Below are positions 1-6,013 of a stretch of 7,166 bases of DNA, piece by piece; the stretch's first letter is position 1, and the number at the start of each line of letters is the position of its first letter. A program made the position numbers and the translations under genes. The DNA comes from Syntrophorhabdaceae bacterium PtaU1.Bin034 (GTDB taxonomy: Bacteria > Desulfobacterota_G > Syntrophorhabdia > Syntrophorhabdales > WCHB1-27), in NCBI GenBank assembly GCA_002067405.1, contig MVRP01000202.1, positions 1-7,166 of the forward strand, written 5' to 3'. A model generated the notes under the pieces. That model made no database searches, was not told the DNA's origin, and saw only the letters and a program-made list of their open reading frames with translations.

Positions 1-1187
1 CCATCCCCAGCCAGGCGGCATGGGAGGTGGGCAAAGCCCTCGGGGACGCGCTCCTTGAGCGGTGCCAAAAGGAACTGGGCCGTTACCCCGAGAACCTGGG
101 GATCATAGTGTGGGGGTGCCCCACCATGCGCTCCAAGGGCGACGACGTGGCGGAGGTGCTCTATCTTCTGGGGATCAAGCCCATATGGCAAAAGAACGGC
201 ATCGTGAGCGGTCTGGAGATCATCCCCCTCTCCGAGCTATGCCGGCCCCGCATCGATGTGACGCCCCGCATCTCCGGCTTCTTCCGGGACGCCTTTCCCA
301 ACCTTGTCACCATGATCGATGATGCGGTCGCCATGGTGGCCGCCCTGGACGAGCCCCCGGAGAGCAACCTCATCCGCCGCCATGTCGTTGCCGACCAGGC
401 CGCGTACCGTGCCGAAGGTATCTCGGAGGCGGAAGCCCGGCGCATGGCGACATTCCGCGTCTTCGGCTGTCCGCCCGGCACCTACGGTGCCGGCGTGGAG
501 GAGTTGATCGAGTCGAAGGCCTGGGAGACCCGGGAGGACCTGGCGAACAATTACATTCGCTACTCCGCCCACGCCTATGGCAAAGGGAGCTACGGCGATC
601 AGAGGCCCGGGGTGTTCCGGAACCTCCTCGCCCGGATGGACGTGACCGTGAAGAACGAGGACACCAGGGAGTACGATATGTACTCCTGCACCGACTTCTA
701 CAACTATTACGGCGGGTTGATCGCCGCCGCCGGAGTGGTGCGGGGAGAGATGCCCTTCGCCCTCACCGGGGACAGCGCCGATCCGCGCCGGGTCGTTCTG
801 CGCACCACCCAGGAGGAGACGAAGCATGTGCTCCGGTCGCGGCTGCTCAACCCCAAGTGGCTCGAGGGCATGAAGCGTCACGGCTACAAGGGGGCCGGTG
901 ATATCTCCAAGGTCATGGACATCATCATCGGCTGGGACGCCACGGCCGATACCATGGAAGACTGGATGTACGACCGGGTGGCCGAGAGGTATGCCCTGGA
1001 CCCGGCCATGCAGGAATGGTTCAAGGAGATGAATCCCTACGCGTTGCAGAATATCATCGACAAGCTCCTGGAAACGATCCAGCGGGGCATGTGGCAGACC
1101 ACTGACGAGACGGAGAAACGGCTCCGTGACGCGTACCTCGACATCGAAGGCGAGATAGAGGACGCGGTGGAGGGCACCGGCCCATGA
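1..1187 (+). CDS. cobN: Cobaltochelatase large subunit CobN, C-terminal part (5' truncated)
   Basis: This is the C-terminal ~394 residues of a CobN/BchH-family chelatase, the large subunit that binds tetrapyrrole and metal and inserts the metal using an AAA+ motor. The frame is open to the left edge: the first whole codon is at 3 and the protein reads IPSQAAWEVGKALGDALLER. The GTG at 27 is therefore an internal valine, not a start. Family-typical stretches are WGCPTMRSKGDD (nt 111-146), RVFGCPPGTYGAG (about 456-494) and LLNPKWLEGMKRHGYKGAG (about 843-899). Full CobN proteins are usually above 1,100 residues, so roughly two thirds lies outside. I prefer CobN to BchH/ChlH because of the overall C-terminal pattern and because a CobO gene follows. 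No bacteriochlorophyll gene is visible. The stop overlaps the next start by 4 bases (ATGA), implying translational coupling. The exact metal and tetrapyrrole substrate is inferred. Confidence 0.87.
   Translation, partial: IPSQAAWEVGKALGDALLERCQKELGRYPENLGIIVWGCPTMRSKGDDVAEVLYLLGIKPIWQKNGIVSGLEIIPLSELCRPRIDVTPRISGFFRDAFPNLVTMIDDAVAMVAALDEPPESNLIRRHVVADQAAYRAEGISEAEARRMATFRVFGCPPGTYGAGVEELIESKAWETREDLANNYIRYSAHAYGKGSYGDQRPGVFRNLLARMDVTVKNEDTREYDMYSCTDFYNYYGGLIAAAGVVRGEMPFALTGDSADPRRVVLRTTQEETKHVLRSRLLNPKWLEGMKRHGYKGAGDISKVMDIIIGWDATADTMEDWMYDRVAERYALDPAMQEWFKEMNPYALQNIIDKLLETIQRGMWQTTDETEKRLRDAYLDIEGEIEDAVEGTGP
1169..1174 (+). promoter_or_regulatory. Ribosome binding site for the ChlD-type gene, inside cobN
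   Basis: GGAGGG lies 9 bases before the ATG at 1184, within the last codons of cobN. It supports that ATG as the start despite its overlap with the cobN stop codon. It suggests re-initiation or coupled translation of the chelatase subunit and its motor protein. Confidence 0.6.
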
Positions 1188-3214
1188 TTCCTCCCTGCGC
1201 CGATGCCGGCAGAAACCCGGCCCCCAGACCCCTGTATCCCTTTAGCGCCATTGTAGGCCAGGAGCGCATGAAGCTGGCCCTCCTCCTCAATGCAGTGGAC
1301 CCCGCCATAGGCGGTGTCCTCATCCGCGGCGAAAAGGGAACGGCAAAATCGACGGCAGCCAGGGCCCTGGCGCGACTCCTGCCGAAGATTGCCGTCCGGC
1401 CGGGGTGTCCGTTTTCCTGCGATCCGGCACGGCCGGATGAATGGTGCCGTGCATGCCGATCGGTTAAGGACAATACTTTGTCCTACCGCCGCGCACGCTT
1501 TGTCACGCTCCCCTTGAACGCCACTGAGGATATGCTCGCAGGAGGCCTCGATTTTTCCGCTACCATGTCGGGCGGGGCACGGGCCTTCCAGCCGGGCCTC
1601 CTGGCCAGGGCCCATCGGGGCATCCTCTACATCGACGAGGTAAATCTCCTCGACGATCATCTCGTCGACCTGATCCTCGATGCCGCCGAATCGGGGGTCA
1701 ACATCGTCGAACGTGAAGGTCTTTCCCTTCGCCATCCTTCGAGATTCGCCCTCATCGCCAGTATGAACCCCGAGGAAGGGTCCTTGCGTCCCCAACTGCT
1801 CGACCGCTTCGGCCTCTGCGTCGAGGTCGGCTCCGAATCCGACCCCGCCCTCAGGGTGGAGTTGATCGAAAGGAGGGAGGCTTTTGAGCTCGACCCTCAC
1901 ACGTTTTGCAAAAACATGGACAATGAGGAGTCGGGCCTGTCGAACCGGGTGGCTGCAGCCCGTGAAATCCTGCCCGCCGTAAGGATGGAGCCCTATCTCC
2001 GGAAATACATCGGTGAGCTTGCCCTTTCCCGGCACGTGGCAGGCCATCGGGCGGACCTTGTCATTGCCCGTGCCGCCGTTGCCCACGCAGCGTTTGCCGG
2101 GCGGAAGAGAGTAGAGGTGAAAGACGTCCTTGCCGTGGCCGAGCTGGCATTGCTCCACCGGAGCCGGGACACCCTGACCCCGCCGCCTCCGCCTCCACCT
2201 CCTCCACCCGAGAACGACGACAACAGTGAGGAACCGCCTCGTGACCGGCCTCCGGAGACGGAGCCCCGGAAGAACGAAGAACGCACACCGCCGCCACCCG
2301 GCGCAGAGGCGCCGCCCCAAGGTGAGACAAAAGAGGAAAACAGCGATGGCCGGGGTGCGCCGGAGAAGGACCGCCTCTTCGACATCGGAGAAACCTTCAG
2401 GGTAAAACCCTTCACTCCTTCCGAGGATCGCCTTGCCCGGCGAGGCTCGGGCCGCCGGAGCCGTTCAAGAACGGAGGACAAGCAGGGCCGCTACGTGAGG
2501 AGCACATTGAAAACTCCGTGCCGCGACATCGCCCTCGACGCCACGCTCCGCGCTGCCGCCCCCTACCAGCTCGCCCGGCGCAATGCCACGGGAAGGACCG
2601 GCCTGGTCATCTATCGCCGGGACTGGAGGGAGAAGGTGAGAGAGAAGAAGATAGGGACCTTCATCCTCTTTGTCGTCGATGCGAGCGGGTCCATGGGCGC
2701 CCAAGGGCGCATGGCCGCCTCCAAGGGGGCCGTCATGTCGCTCCTTCTCGACGCCTACCAGAAGCGTGACAGGATCGCCATGATTACCTTTCGCCGCAAA
2801 GAAGCGTCGCTCCTCCTTCCGCCCACGTCCTCCGTTGACGTGGCCGGTCGGCTTCTGCGGGAACTGCCTGTTGGAGGAAGGACACCCCTCTCCGCTGCGT
2901 TAGCGAAGGCCTATGAAATCCTTATGCCCCAGTTGCGGCGCGACCCCTCGTTGCGACCCCTTGCTGTCCTTGTCACCGACGGGAAGGCGAACGTGAGCCT
3001 CGAAAAGGGCACCTCTGCCGCGGACGAGGCCTTGAGGATGGCGCAGCGCATAGGACGGGACACGCGGATACGGTGGATCGTGATAGATACGGAGGAGCAG
3101 AAAAGGGTCCGCTTCGGCCTCGCCCAACACATGGCCCTCGCCCTGGAAGGCGAGTGCTGTCACCTAGACGGCCTCAAGGCCGCCGATCTTATAAGGGTCG
3201 CCAAAGGTATATGA
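1184..3214 (+). CDS. chlD: ChlD/BchD-type chelatase subunit (AAA+ plus VWA), 676 aa
   Basis: This protein is the motor and adaptor subunit of a CobN-type chelatase; with ChlI it couples ATP hydrolysis to metal insertion. Residues 17-330 form an AAA+ domain with Walker A GEKGTAKST (49-57), Walker B GILYIDE (146-152), SMNPEEG (193-199) and the arginine-bearing LLDRFGL (205-211). A cysteine cluster, C75, C79, C88 and C91, sits between Walker A and Walker B. Residues 333-342 are ten consecutive prolines that open a charged, proline-rich linker to about 395. Residues ~490-676 form a von Willebrand A domain with a complete metal-ion-dependent adhesion site: DASGS (499-503), T567 and D599 in VTDG. 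The length is normal for ChlD. In photosynthetic ChlD/BchD the ATPase motifs are usually degenerate, whereas here they look intact, as in CobN-associated I/D fusion proteins. The start overlaps the cobN stop. A 274-base spacer separates it from the next gene. Confidence 0.87.
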   Translation: MIPPCADAGRNPAPRPLYPFSAIVGQERMKLALLLNAVDPAIGGVLIRGEKGTAKSTAARALARLLPKIAVRPGCPFSCDPARPDEWCRACRSVKDNTLSYRRARFVTLPLNATEDMLAGGLDFSATMSGGARAFQPGLLARAHRGILYIDEVNLLDDHLVDLILDAAESGVNIVEREGLSLRHPSRFALIASMNPEEGSLRPQLLDRFGLCVEVGSESDPALRVELIERREAFELDPHTFCKNMDNEESGLSNRVAAAREILPAVRMEPYLRKYIGELALSRHVAGHRADLVIARAAVAHAAFAGRKRVEVKDVLAVAELALLHRSRDTLTPPPPPPPPPPENDDNSEEPPRDRPPETEPRKNEERTPPPPGAEAPPQGETKEENSDGRGAPEKDRLFDIGETFRVKPFTPSEDRLARRGSGRRSRSRTEDKQGRYVRSTLKTPCRDIALDATLRAAAPYQLARRNATGRTGLVIYRRDWREKVREKKIGTFILFVVDASGSMGAQGRMAASKGAVMSLLLDAYQKRDRIAMITFRRKEASLLLPPTSSVDVAGRLLRELPVGGRTPLSAALAKAYEILMPQLRRDPSLRPLAVLVTDGKANVSLEKGTSAADEALRMAQRIGRDTRIRWIVIDTEEQKRVRFGLAQHMALALEGECCHLDGLKAADLIRVAKGI

Positions 3215-3311
3215 CACGGGAAAGAAGAAAAGAGGCGGTTATCAGCCGCAGATAAGAGCGGATAAAGGCGGATGAGAACAGAACATATGGATACGACGAC
3301 AAAGCAGCATT

Positions 3312-3343
3312 TATGGCGCGGGCCGATAATGGCCGGCGCCATA
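3312..3343. repeat. Hairpin 1 of the nested element
   Basis: The arms 3312-3324 and 3331-3343 pair at 12 of 13 positions (TATGGCGC outside, GGCC inside, one G-G mismatch at 3320/3335). The loop is the six bases GATAAT. No T-run follows, so it does not look like an intrinsic terminator. Confidence 0.75.
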
Positions 3344-3368
3344 CTCCGACGCCCTTCGGGCGTAGGAG
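3344..3368. repeat. Hairpin 2 of the nested element
   Basis: CTCCGACGCCC (3344-3354) pairs with GGGCGTAGGAG (3358-3368) with one mismatch (3348/3364) across a three-base TTC loop. It starts directly after hairpin 1 and ends directly before hairpin 3. The bases at 3343 and 3369 could pair with each other and extend it by one pair, in competition with its neighbours. Confidence 0.75.
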
Positions 3369-3398
3369 TGTCCAACCGGCACTGTCGCCGGTTGGACA
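3369..3398. repeat. Hairpin 3 of the nested element (perfect 12-bp stem)
   Basis: TGTCCAACCGGC (3369-3380) and GCCGGTTGGACA (3387-3398) are perfect reverse complements around the six-base loop ACTGTC. The following bases, AACAAGG, are not a U-run, so a rho-independent terminator is unlikely on this strand. It could still act as an mRNA processing or stability structure between the two motor genes. Confidence 0.8.
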
Positions 3399-3476
3399 AA
3401 CAAGGTCATCATCCGCTCTTATCCGTATTTATCTGCGGCAGAAAATATAGTTTTAACGAATATTGACACATACGAT

Positions 3477-3481
3477 AAGGA
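3477..3481 (+). promoter_or_regulatory. Ribosome binding site for the ChlI-type gene
   Basis: AAGGA lies 7 bases before the ATG at 3489. It sits in an AT-rich leader (about 3441-3490) between the palindromic element and the gene, in contrast to the GC-rich surroundings. The leader could hold a promoter, but I could not find a well-spaced -35/-10 pair upstream of the start. Confidence 0.55.
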
Positions 3482-3488
3482 TTTTACT

Positions 3489-4535
3489 ATGAACCAAAGA
3501 ACCATTTACCCCTTTGCCGCCATCGTCGGGCAGGAGCGCATGAAAACGGGGATCATGCTCACCGTGATCAATCCCACCCTTTCGGGCATCCTTATTCGGG
3601 GGGAGAAGGGCACGGCGAAATCGACCGCGGTACGGGCACTGGCCGAGATACTCCCTCTTCTGGAGGTTGTCCGCGATTGCCCCTTTCACCTCGCCCCCGA
3701 TGAATTCGGCGACTGCTGCGCCGGATGTGCGAGGAGAGACTGCCGACAGCGGCGCATGAACGGCGAGAAAGGAGAAACGGTGAAGCGAAAAGTGGCCGTG
3801 GTGGAACTGCCCGTGGGAGCGACAGAAGATCGTGTGGTAGGCACCCTCGACCTTGAACAGGCCCTTCAGGAAGGGGTCAAGCACTTCGAGCCGGGTCTTC
3901 TTGCGGCCGCCCACCGGGGCATCCTCTATGTCGATGAAGTCAATCTTCTCGACGACCACATCGTCGATATCCTTCTCGACTCGGCGGCCATGGGAGTCAA
4001 TACGGTGGAACGGGAAGGCATTTCGCACACGCACCCGGCCCGCTTCACCCTAGTGGGCACCATGAACCCTGAGGAGGGCGAGTTGCGGCCCCAGCTCCTT
4101 GACCGCTTCGGCCTCTGCGTCACTGTTGAAGGCTCGCGGGACCCCGGAGAGCGGGTGGAGATCATGGAACGGCGGGCAGCCTTCGAGGATCACCCGCATA
4201 CGTTCGCTGCCCAATGGGAAGAGGCGTCCCGCCATTTGGCAGCGTCTGTGGTGAAGGCCATGGAACACTATCCGTCAGTAACGGTTGAGAGACAGCTTCT
4301 TTTCGAGATCGCCTCTTACTGTATCGATGTGGGGGTCGACGGCCACCGGGGCGACATCATCATGCTGAAGACCGCAAAGACCCTCGCAGCCCTCCACGAC
4401 CGGATGAGCGTGACCGCCGACGATATCGAAGAAGCGGCCCAGTACGTGCTTCCCCACCGCGTCCGAAGACAGCCCCTCCAGGATATCGTCCAGGACGTGA
4501 GCCTCGTGCGCCGGATGACAAGAAAAGAGCCATAG
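3489..4535 (+). CDS. chlI: ChlI/BchI-type AAA+ chelatase ATPase, 348 aa
   Basis: This is a stand-alone AAA+ ATPase of the ChlI/BchI family, expected to form a ring with the ChlD-type protein and power CobN. Its length is typical for ChlI. Motifs are Walker A GEKGTAKST (38-46), GATEDRVVGTLDLE (110-123), Walker B GILYVDE (144-150), TMNPEEGELRPQ (191-202) and LLDRFGL (203-209, arginine R206). A cysteine-rich insertion holds C64, C76, C77, C80 and C85. At the position of the second cysteine of the neighbouring paralogue this copy has CPFHL instead of CPFSC. The whole protein aligns with residues ~17-330 of the ChlD-type protein, so the two are paralogues. A good Shine-Dalgarno site precedes the ATG. 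The stop is 13 bases before the CobO start, so the two are almost certainly co-transcribed. By context it serves cobalt insertion in place of CobS. Confidence 0.87.
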   Translation: MNQRTIYPFAAIVGQERMKTGIMLTVINPTLSGILIRGEKGTAKSTAVRALAEILPLLEVVRDCPFHLAPDEFGDCCAGCARRDCRQRRMNGEKGETVKRKVAVVELPVGATEDRVVGTLDLEQALQEGVKHFEPGLLAAAHRGILYVDEVNLLDDHIVDILLDSAAMGVNTVEREGISHTHPARFTLVGTMNPEEGELRPQLLDRFGLCVTVEGSRDPGERVEIMERRAAFEDHPHTFAAQWEEASRHLAASVVKAMEHYPSVTVERQLLFEIASYCIDVGVDGHRGDIIMLKTAKTLAALHDRMSVTADDIEEAAQYVLPHRVRRQPLQDIVQDVSLVRRMTRKEP

Positions 4536-4548
4536 AAGGAGTGACAAA

Positions 4549-5073
4549 ATGGCAAAGAAAGGGTTGCTCATGGTCCATACGGGCAAAGGCAAAGGCAAAA
4601 CAACTGCTGCCCTGGGTTTGGCTTTTCGTGCACTGGGCCACGACCTTCCGGTGTGCATTATCCAGTTCATAAAAGGCAACTGGAAATACGGAGAGCTGAA
4701 AAGCGCCGCGCAATTTGCGGGACTTCTCGATTTTCATGTGGTGGGCGAGGGTTTTACGTGGAAGTCCAAGGACCTCGACAAGGACCGGCAGGCGGCCATG
4801 GACGGGTGGAATCTGGCGAAGTCGGCCATTGCGTCCGGCCGCTACCACCTTGTGATTCTGGATGAGTTCACCTATGCGATCAACTACAAAATGGTGGATG
4901 AGGATGAGGCAATGGAAGCCCTTCGGAACAGGCCGGAGGGTTTACATGTCCTCGTCACCGGCCGCGACGCGCCAAAGACCCTCATTGAAACAGCCGATCT
5001 CGTCACCGAGATGCGGGAGATCAAGCACCCCTACAAGTCGGGCGTCAAGGCCCAGAAGGGGATCGAGTGGTGA
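4549..5073 (+). CDS. cobO: Cob(I)yrinic acid a,c-diamide adenosyltransferase (CobO/BtuR family), 174 aa
   Basis: This cytoplasmic enzyme transfers the 5'-deoxyadenosyl group from ATP to the reduced cobalt of a corrinoid, forming the Co-C bond of adenosylcobalamin precursors. The protein starts with the family's P-loop GKGKGKTT (12-19). It continues with IIQFIKG (37-43), a Walker B-like LVILDEF (101-107), TGRDAP (137-142) and the conserved C-terminal KHPYKSGVKAQKGIEW (159-174). Length is normal for CobO, although BtuR/CobO proteins of proteobacteria often carry a longer N-terminus. AAGGAG at 4536-4541 lies 7 bases before the ATG and fixes the start. It follows chlI after 13 bases, placing it in the chelatase gene run and supporting a cobalt rather than magnesium role for that complex. 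It could act in de novo synthesis, in corrinoid salvage, or both. Confidence 0.93.
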   Translation: MAKKGLLMVHTGKGKGKTTAALGLAFRALGHDLPVCIIQFIKGNWKYGELKSAAQFAGLLDFHVVGEGFTWKSKDLDKDRQAAMDGWNLAKSAIASGRYHLVILDEFTYAINYKMVDEDEAMEALRNRPEGLHVLVTGRDAPKTLIETADLVTEMREIKHPYKSGVKAQKGIEW

Positions 5074-5092
5074 TGACGATTACCGGAAAGGA

Positions 5093-5097
5093 AAGGA
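5093..5097 (+). promoter_or_regulatory. Ribosome binding site deciding the ABC ATPase start
   Basis: AAGGA lies 7 bases before the ATG at 5105. The same frame is open far upstream, inside cobO, so this site and the ABC-type N-terminus (MVFIDRLSKQYG) identify 5105 as the real start. Confidence 0.6.
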
Positions 5098-5104
5098 CAT
5101 AGCT

Positions 5105-6013
5105 ATGGTGTTCATCGATCGGTTATCAAAACAATACGGCGCGGTCACCGCCCTCGACGACCTGACCCTGCATCTTGCCGCAGGACAGGTACATGCTATG
5201 CTGGGACCGAACGGTGCAGGGAAGACGACCACCGTGCGCATTCTCGCCACGCTGACCCGCCCCACGTCAGGCACGGCGACAATCGGGGGATACGATGTCA
5301 CTGCACAACCCCTTGAGGTGAAGCGGCAGATAGGCGTGGTTCACCAGACCCTCAATTTCGACCCCGAGCTCACGGGAGAGGAAAGCCTCTTGGTTCACGG
5401 CATGCTCTACGGTATGCCGCGCGGGACCATCCGGCCTAGGATGGGTGAGCTTATCGAGTTTGCCGGTCTCGCCGATGCGGTCCGCCGTAAGGTCTCAACC
5501 TATTCCGGCGGCATGAAGCGGCGGCTGTCGATTGCCCGGGCCATGATGCATGAGCCGCGGGTGGTTCTCCTCGACGAACCGACGGTGGGCCTCGACGCCC
5601 ATGCACGACGCAGGGTCTGGGACCTTGTCCGTCGTCTCCGCAGCGACGGCTGCACGGTTGTTCTCACCACCCACCATATTGAAGAGGCCGAAGTATTGGC
5701 GGACCACGTGGTCATCATCGACCGGGGCAGGGTGATCGCAGAGGGCAGCCCCGGCGAGCTGATCGCCCGGTCAGGCAAGGTGGCCGTTGACTATTCCGGC
5801 CATGGGGGAACGGAGACGGCCTTTTTCGAGACCCGGGAAGACGCAGCGGGTTTCGTGTCGAAGCTCGACGGGCACACGACGATCCGGCATGCAAACCTCG
5901 AAGACGTCTTCATCCGGCTTACCGGTCGCCGCGTCAGCCCAAACGAACAGGAAGGAGAGGGAACACATGCACCAGGTCACGGCAGTCATACTGCGCGAAC
6001 TCATCATTCTTAA
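5105..6013 (+). CDS. ABC-2 type exporter, ATP-binding subunit (DrrA/NodI-like), 302 aa
   Basis: This is the nucleotide-binding subunit of an ABC exporter, working as a dimer on the inner face of the membrane with the permease encoded next. Motifs in order are Walker A GPNGAGKT (34-41), Q-loop Q81, signature YSGGM (133-137), Walker B VVLLDEP (153-159) with catalytic E158, and H-loop histidine in TTHHIEEAE (H190). The DrrA-like C-terminal ending NLEDVFIRLTGRR (264-276) is present. The protein then runs 26 residues further into a histidine-rich tail (H288, H292, H295, H300, H301), whose final part is read from the overlap with the permease start. The overlap is 47 bases. It begins 31 bases after cobO on the same strand, so co-transcription with the B12 genes is likely. 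The substrate cannot be deduced; the relatives export drugs, polyketides, lipo-oligosaccharides or polysaccharides. Confidence 0.88.
   Translation: MVFIDRLSKQYGAVTALDDLTLHLAAGQVHAMLGPNGAGKTTTVRILATLTRPTSGTATIGGYDVTAQPLEVKRQIGVVHQTLNFDPELTGEESLLVHGMLYGMPRGTIRPRMGELIEFAGLADAVRRKVSTYSGGMKRRLSIARAMMHEPRVVLLDEPTVGLDAHARRRVWDLVRRLRSDGCTVVLTTHHIEEAEVLADHVVIIDRGRVIAEGSPGELIARSGKVAVDYSGHGGTETAFFETREDAAGFVSKLDGHTTIRHANLEDVFIRLTGRRVSPNEQEGEGTHAPGHGSHTARTHHS
5952..5957 (+). promoter_or_regulatory. Ribosome binding site deciding the permease start
   Basis: AAGGAG lies 9 bases before the ATG at 5967, within the end of the ATPase gene. The frame is open further upstream but that part encodes no sensible permease sequence, so this site fixes the start at 5967. 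Confidence 0.65.

Larger units (their letters stand above)
3243..3441. repeat. Nested palindromic element (outer inverted repeat around three hairpins)
   Basis: Two 33-base arms, 3243-3275 and 3409-3441, are inverted copies of each other matching at 27 of 33 positions by my alignment. Each arm is built from three ~10-base units around GCGGATAA: CCGCAGATAA, GAGCGGATAA, AGGCGGATGA on the left, and on the right (reverse complement) CCGCAGATAA, ATACGGATAA, GAGCGGATGA. The arms enclose three contiguous hairpins (3312-3398) and a ~36-base unpaired stretch (3276-3311). No convincing reading frame or transposase is present. AGAAAA occurs outside both ends (3226-3231 and 3440-3445), but it is A-rich, touches the right arm and is offset from the left arm, so it is weak evidence for a target duplication. 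The structure resembles a REP/BIME- or MITE-like non-autonomous repeat, or a structured RNA. Position inside a tight gene run suggests insertion. Function is unknown. Confidence 0.75.

Noticed and set aside
27..29. GTG at 27 as the start of the first gene.
   Set aside because: The reading frame continues upstream to the window edge with CobN-like sequence (IPSQAAWE), so the gene is truncated rather than starting there.
237..881. A 214-codon minus-strand open frame opposite cobN.
   Set aside because: It is antisense to conserved CobN sequence and has no recognisable motif; it is a shadow frame.
1037..2320. A 427-codon open frame on the minus strand opposite the ChlD-type gene.
   Set aside because: It is antisense to well-conserved AAA+ motifs and the polyproline linker, its protein is low-complexity, and no family motif appears. 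It is a by-product of GC-rich codon usage.
3369..3398. Cobalamin riboswitch, suggested by GGCACTGTCGCC, which partly resembles the conserved GCCACTG segment.
   Set aside because: The match is incomplete and lies in the loop of a perfect hairpin, and I see no B12-box (CAGGAGACCTGCC-like) or other riboswitch core around it.
3312..3398. Rho-independent terminators between the two motor genes.
   Set aside because: The hairpins are strong but none is followed by a T-run on the plus strand, nor on the minus strand after the reverse-complement stems.
3272..3466. A 64-codon plus-strand frame through the palindromic element.
   Set aside because: It has no good ribosome site, runs through three hairpins and has no recognisable protein features.
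3463..3490. A sigma-70 promoter: TTGACA (3463-3468) and TACTAT (3485-3490), 16-base spacing.
   Set aside because: The -10 would overlap the ATG at 3489, so transcription would start inside the gene. TATAGT at 3446-3451 is a better-placed -10 but lacks a matching -35.
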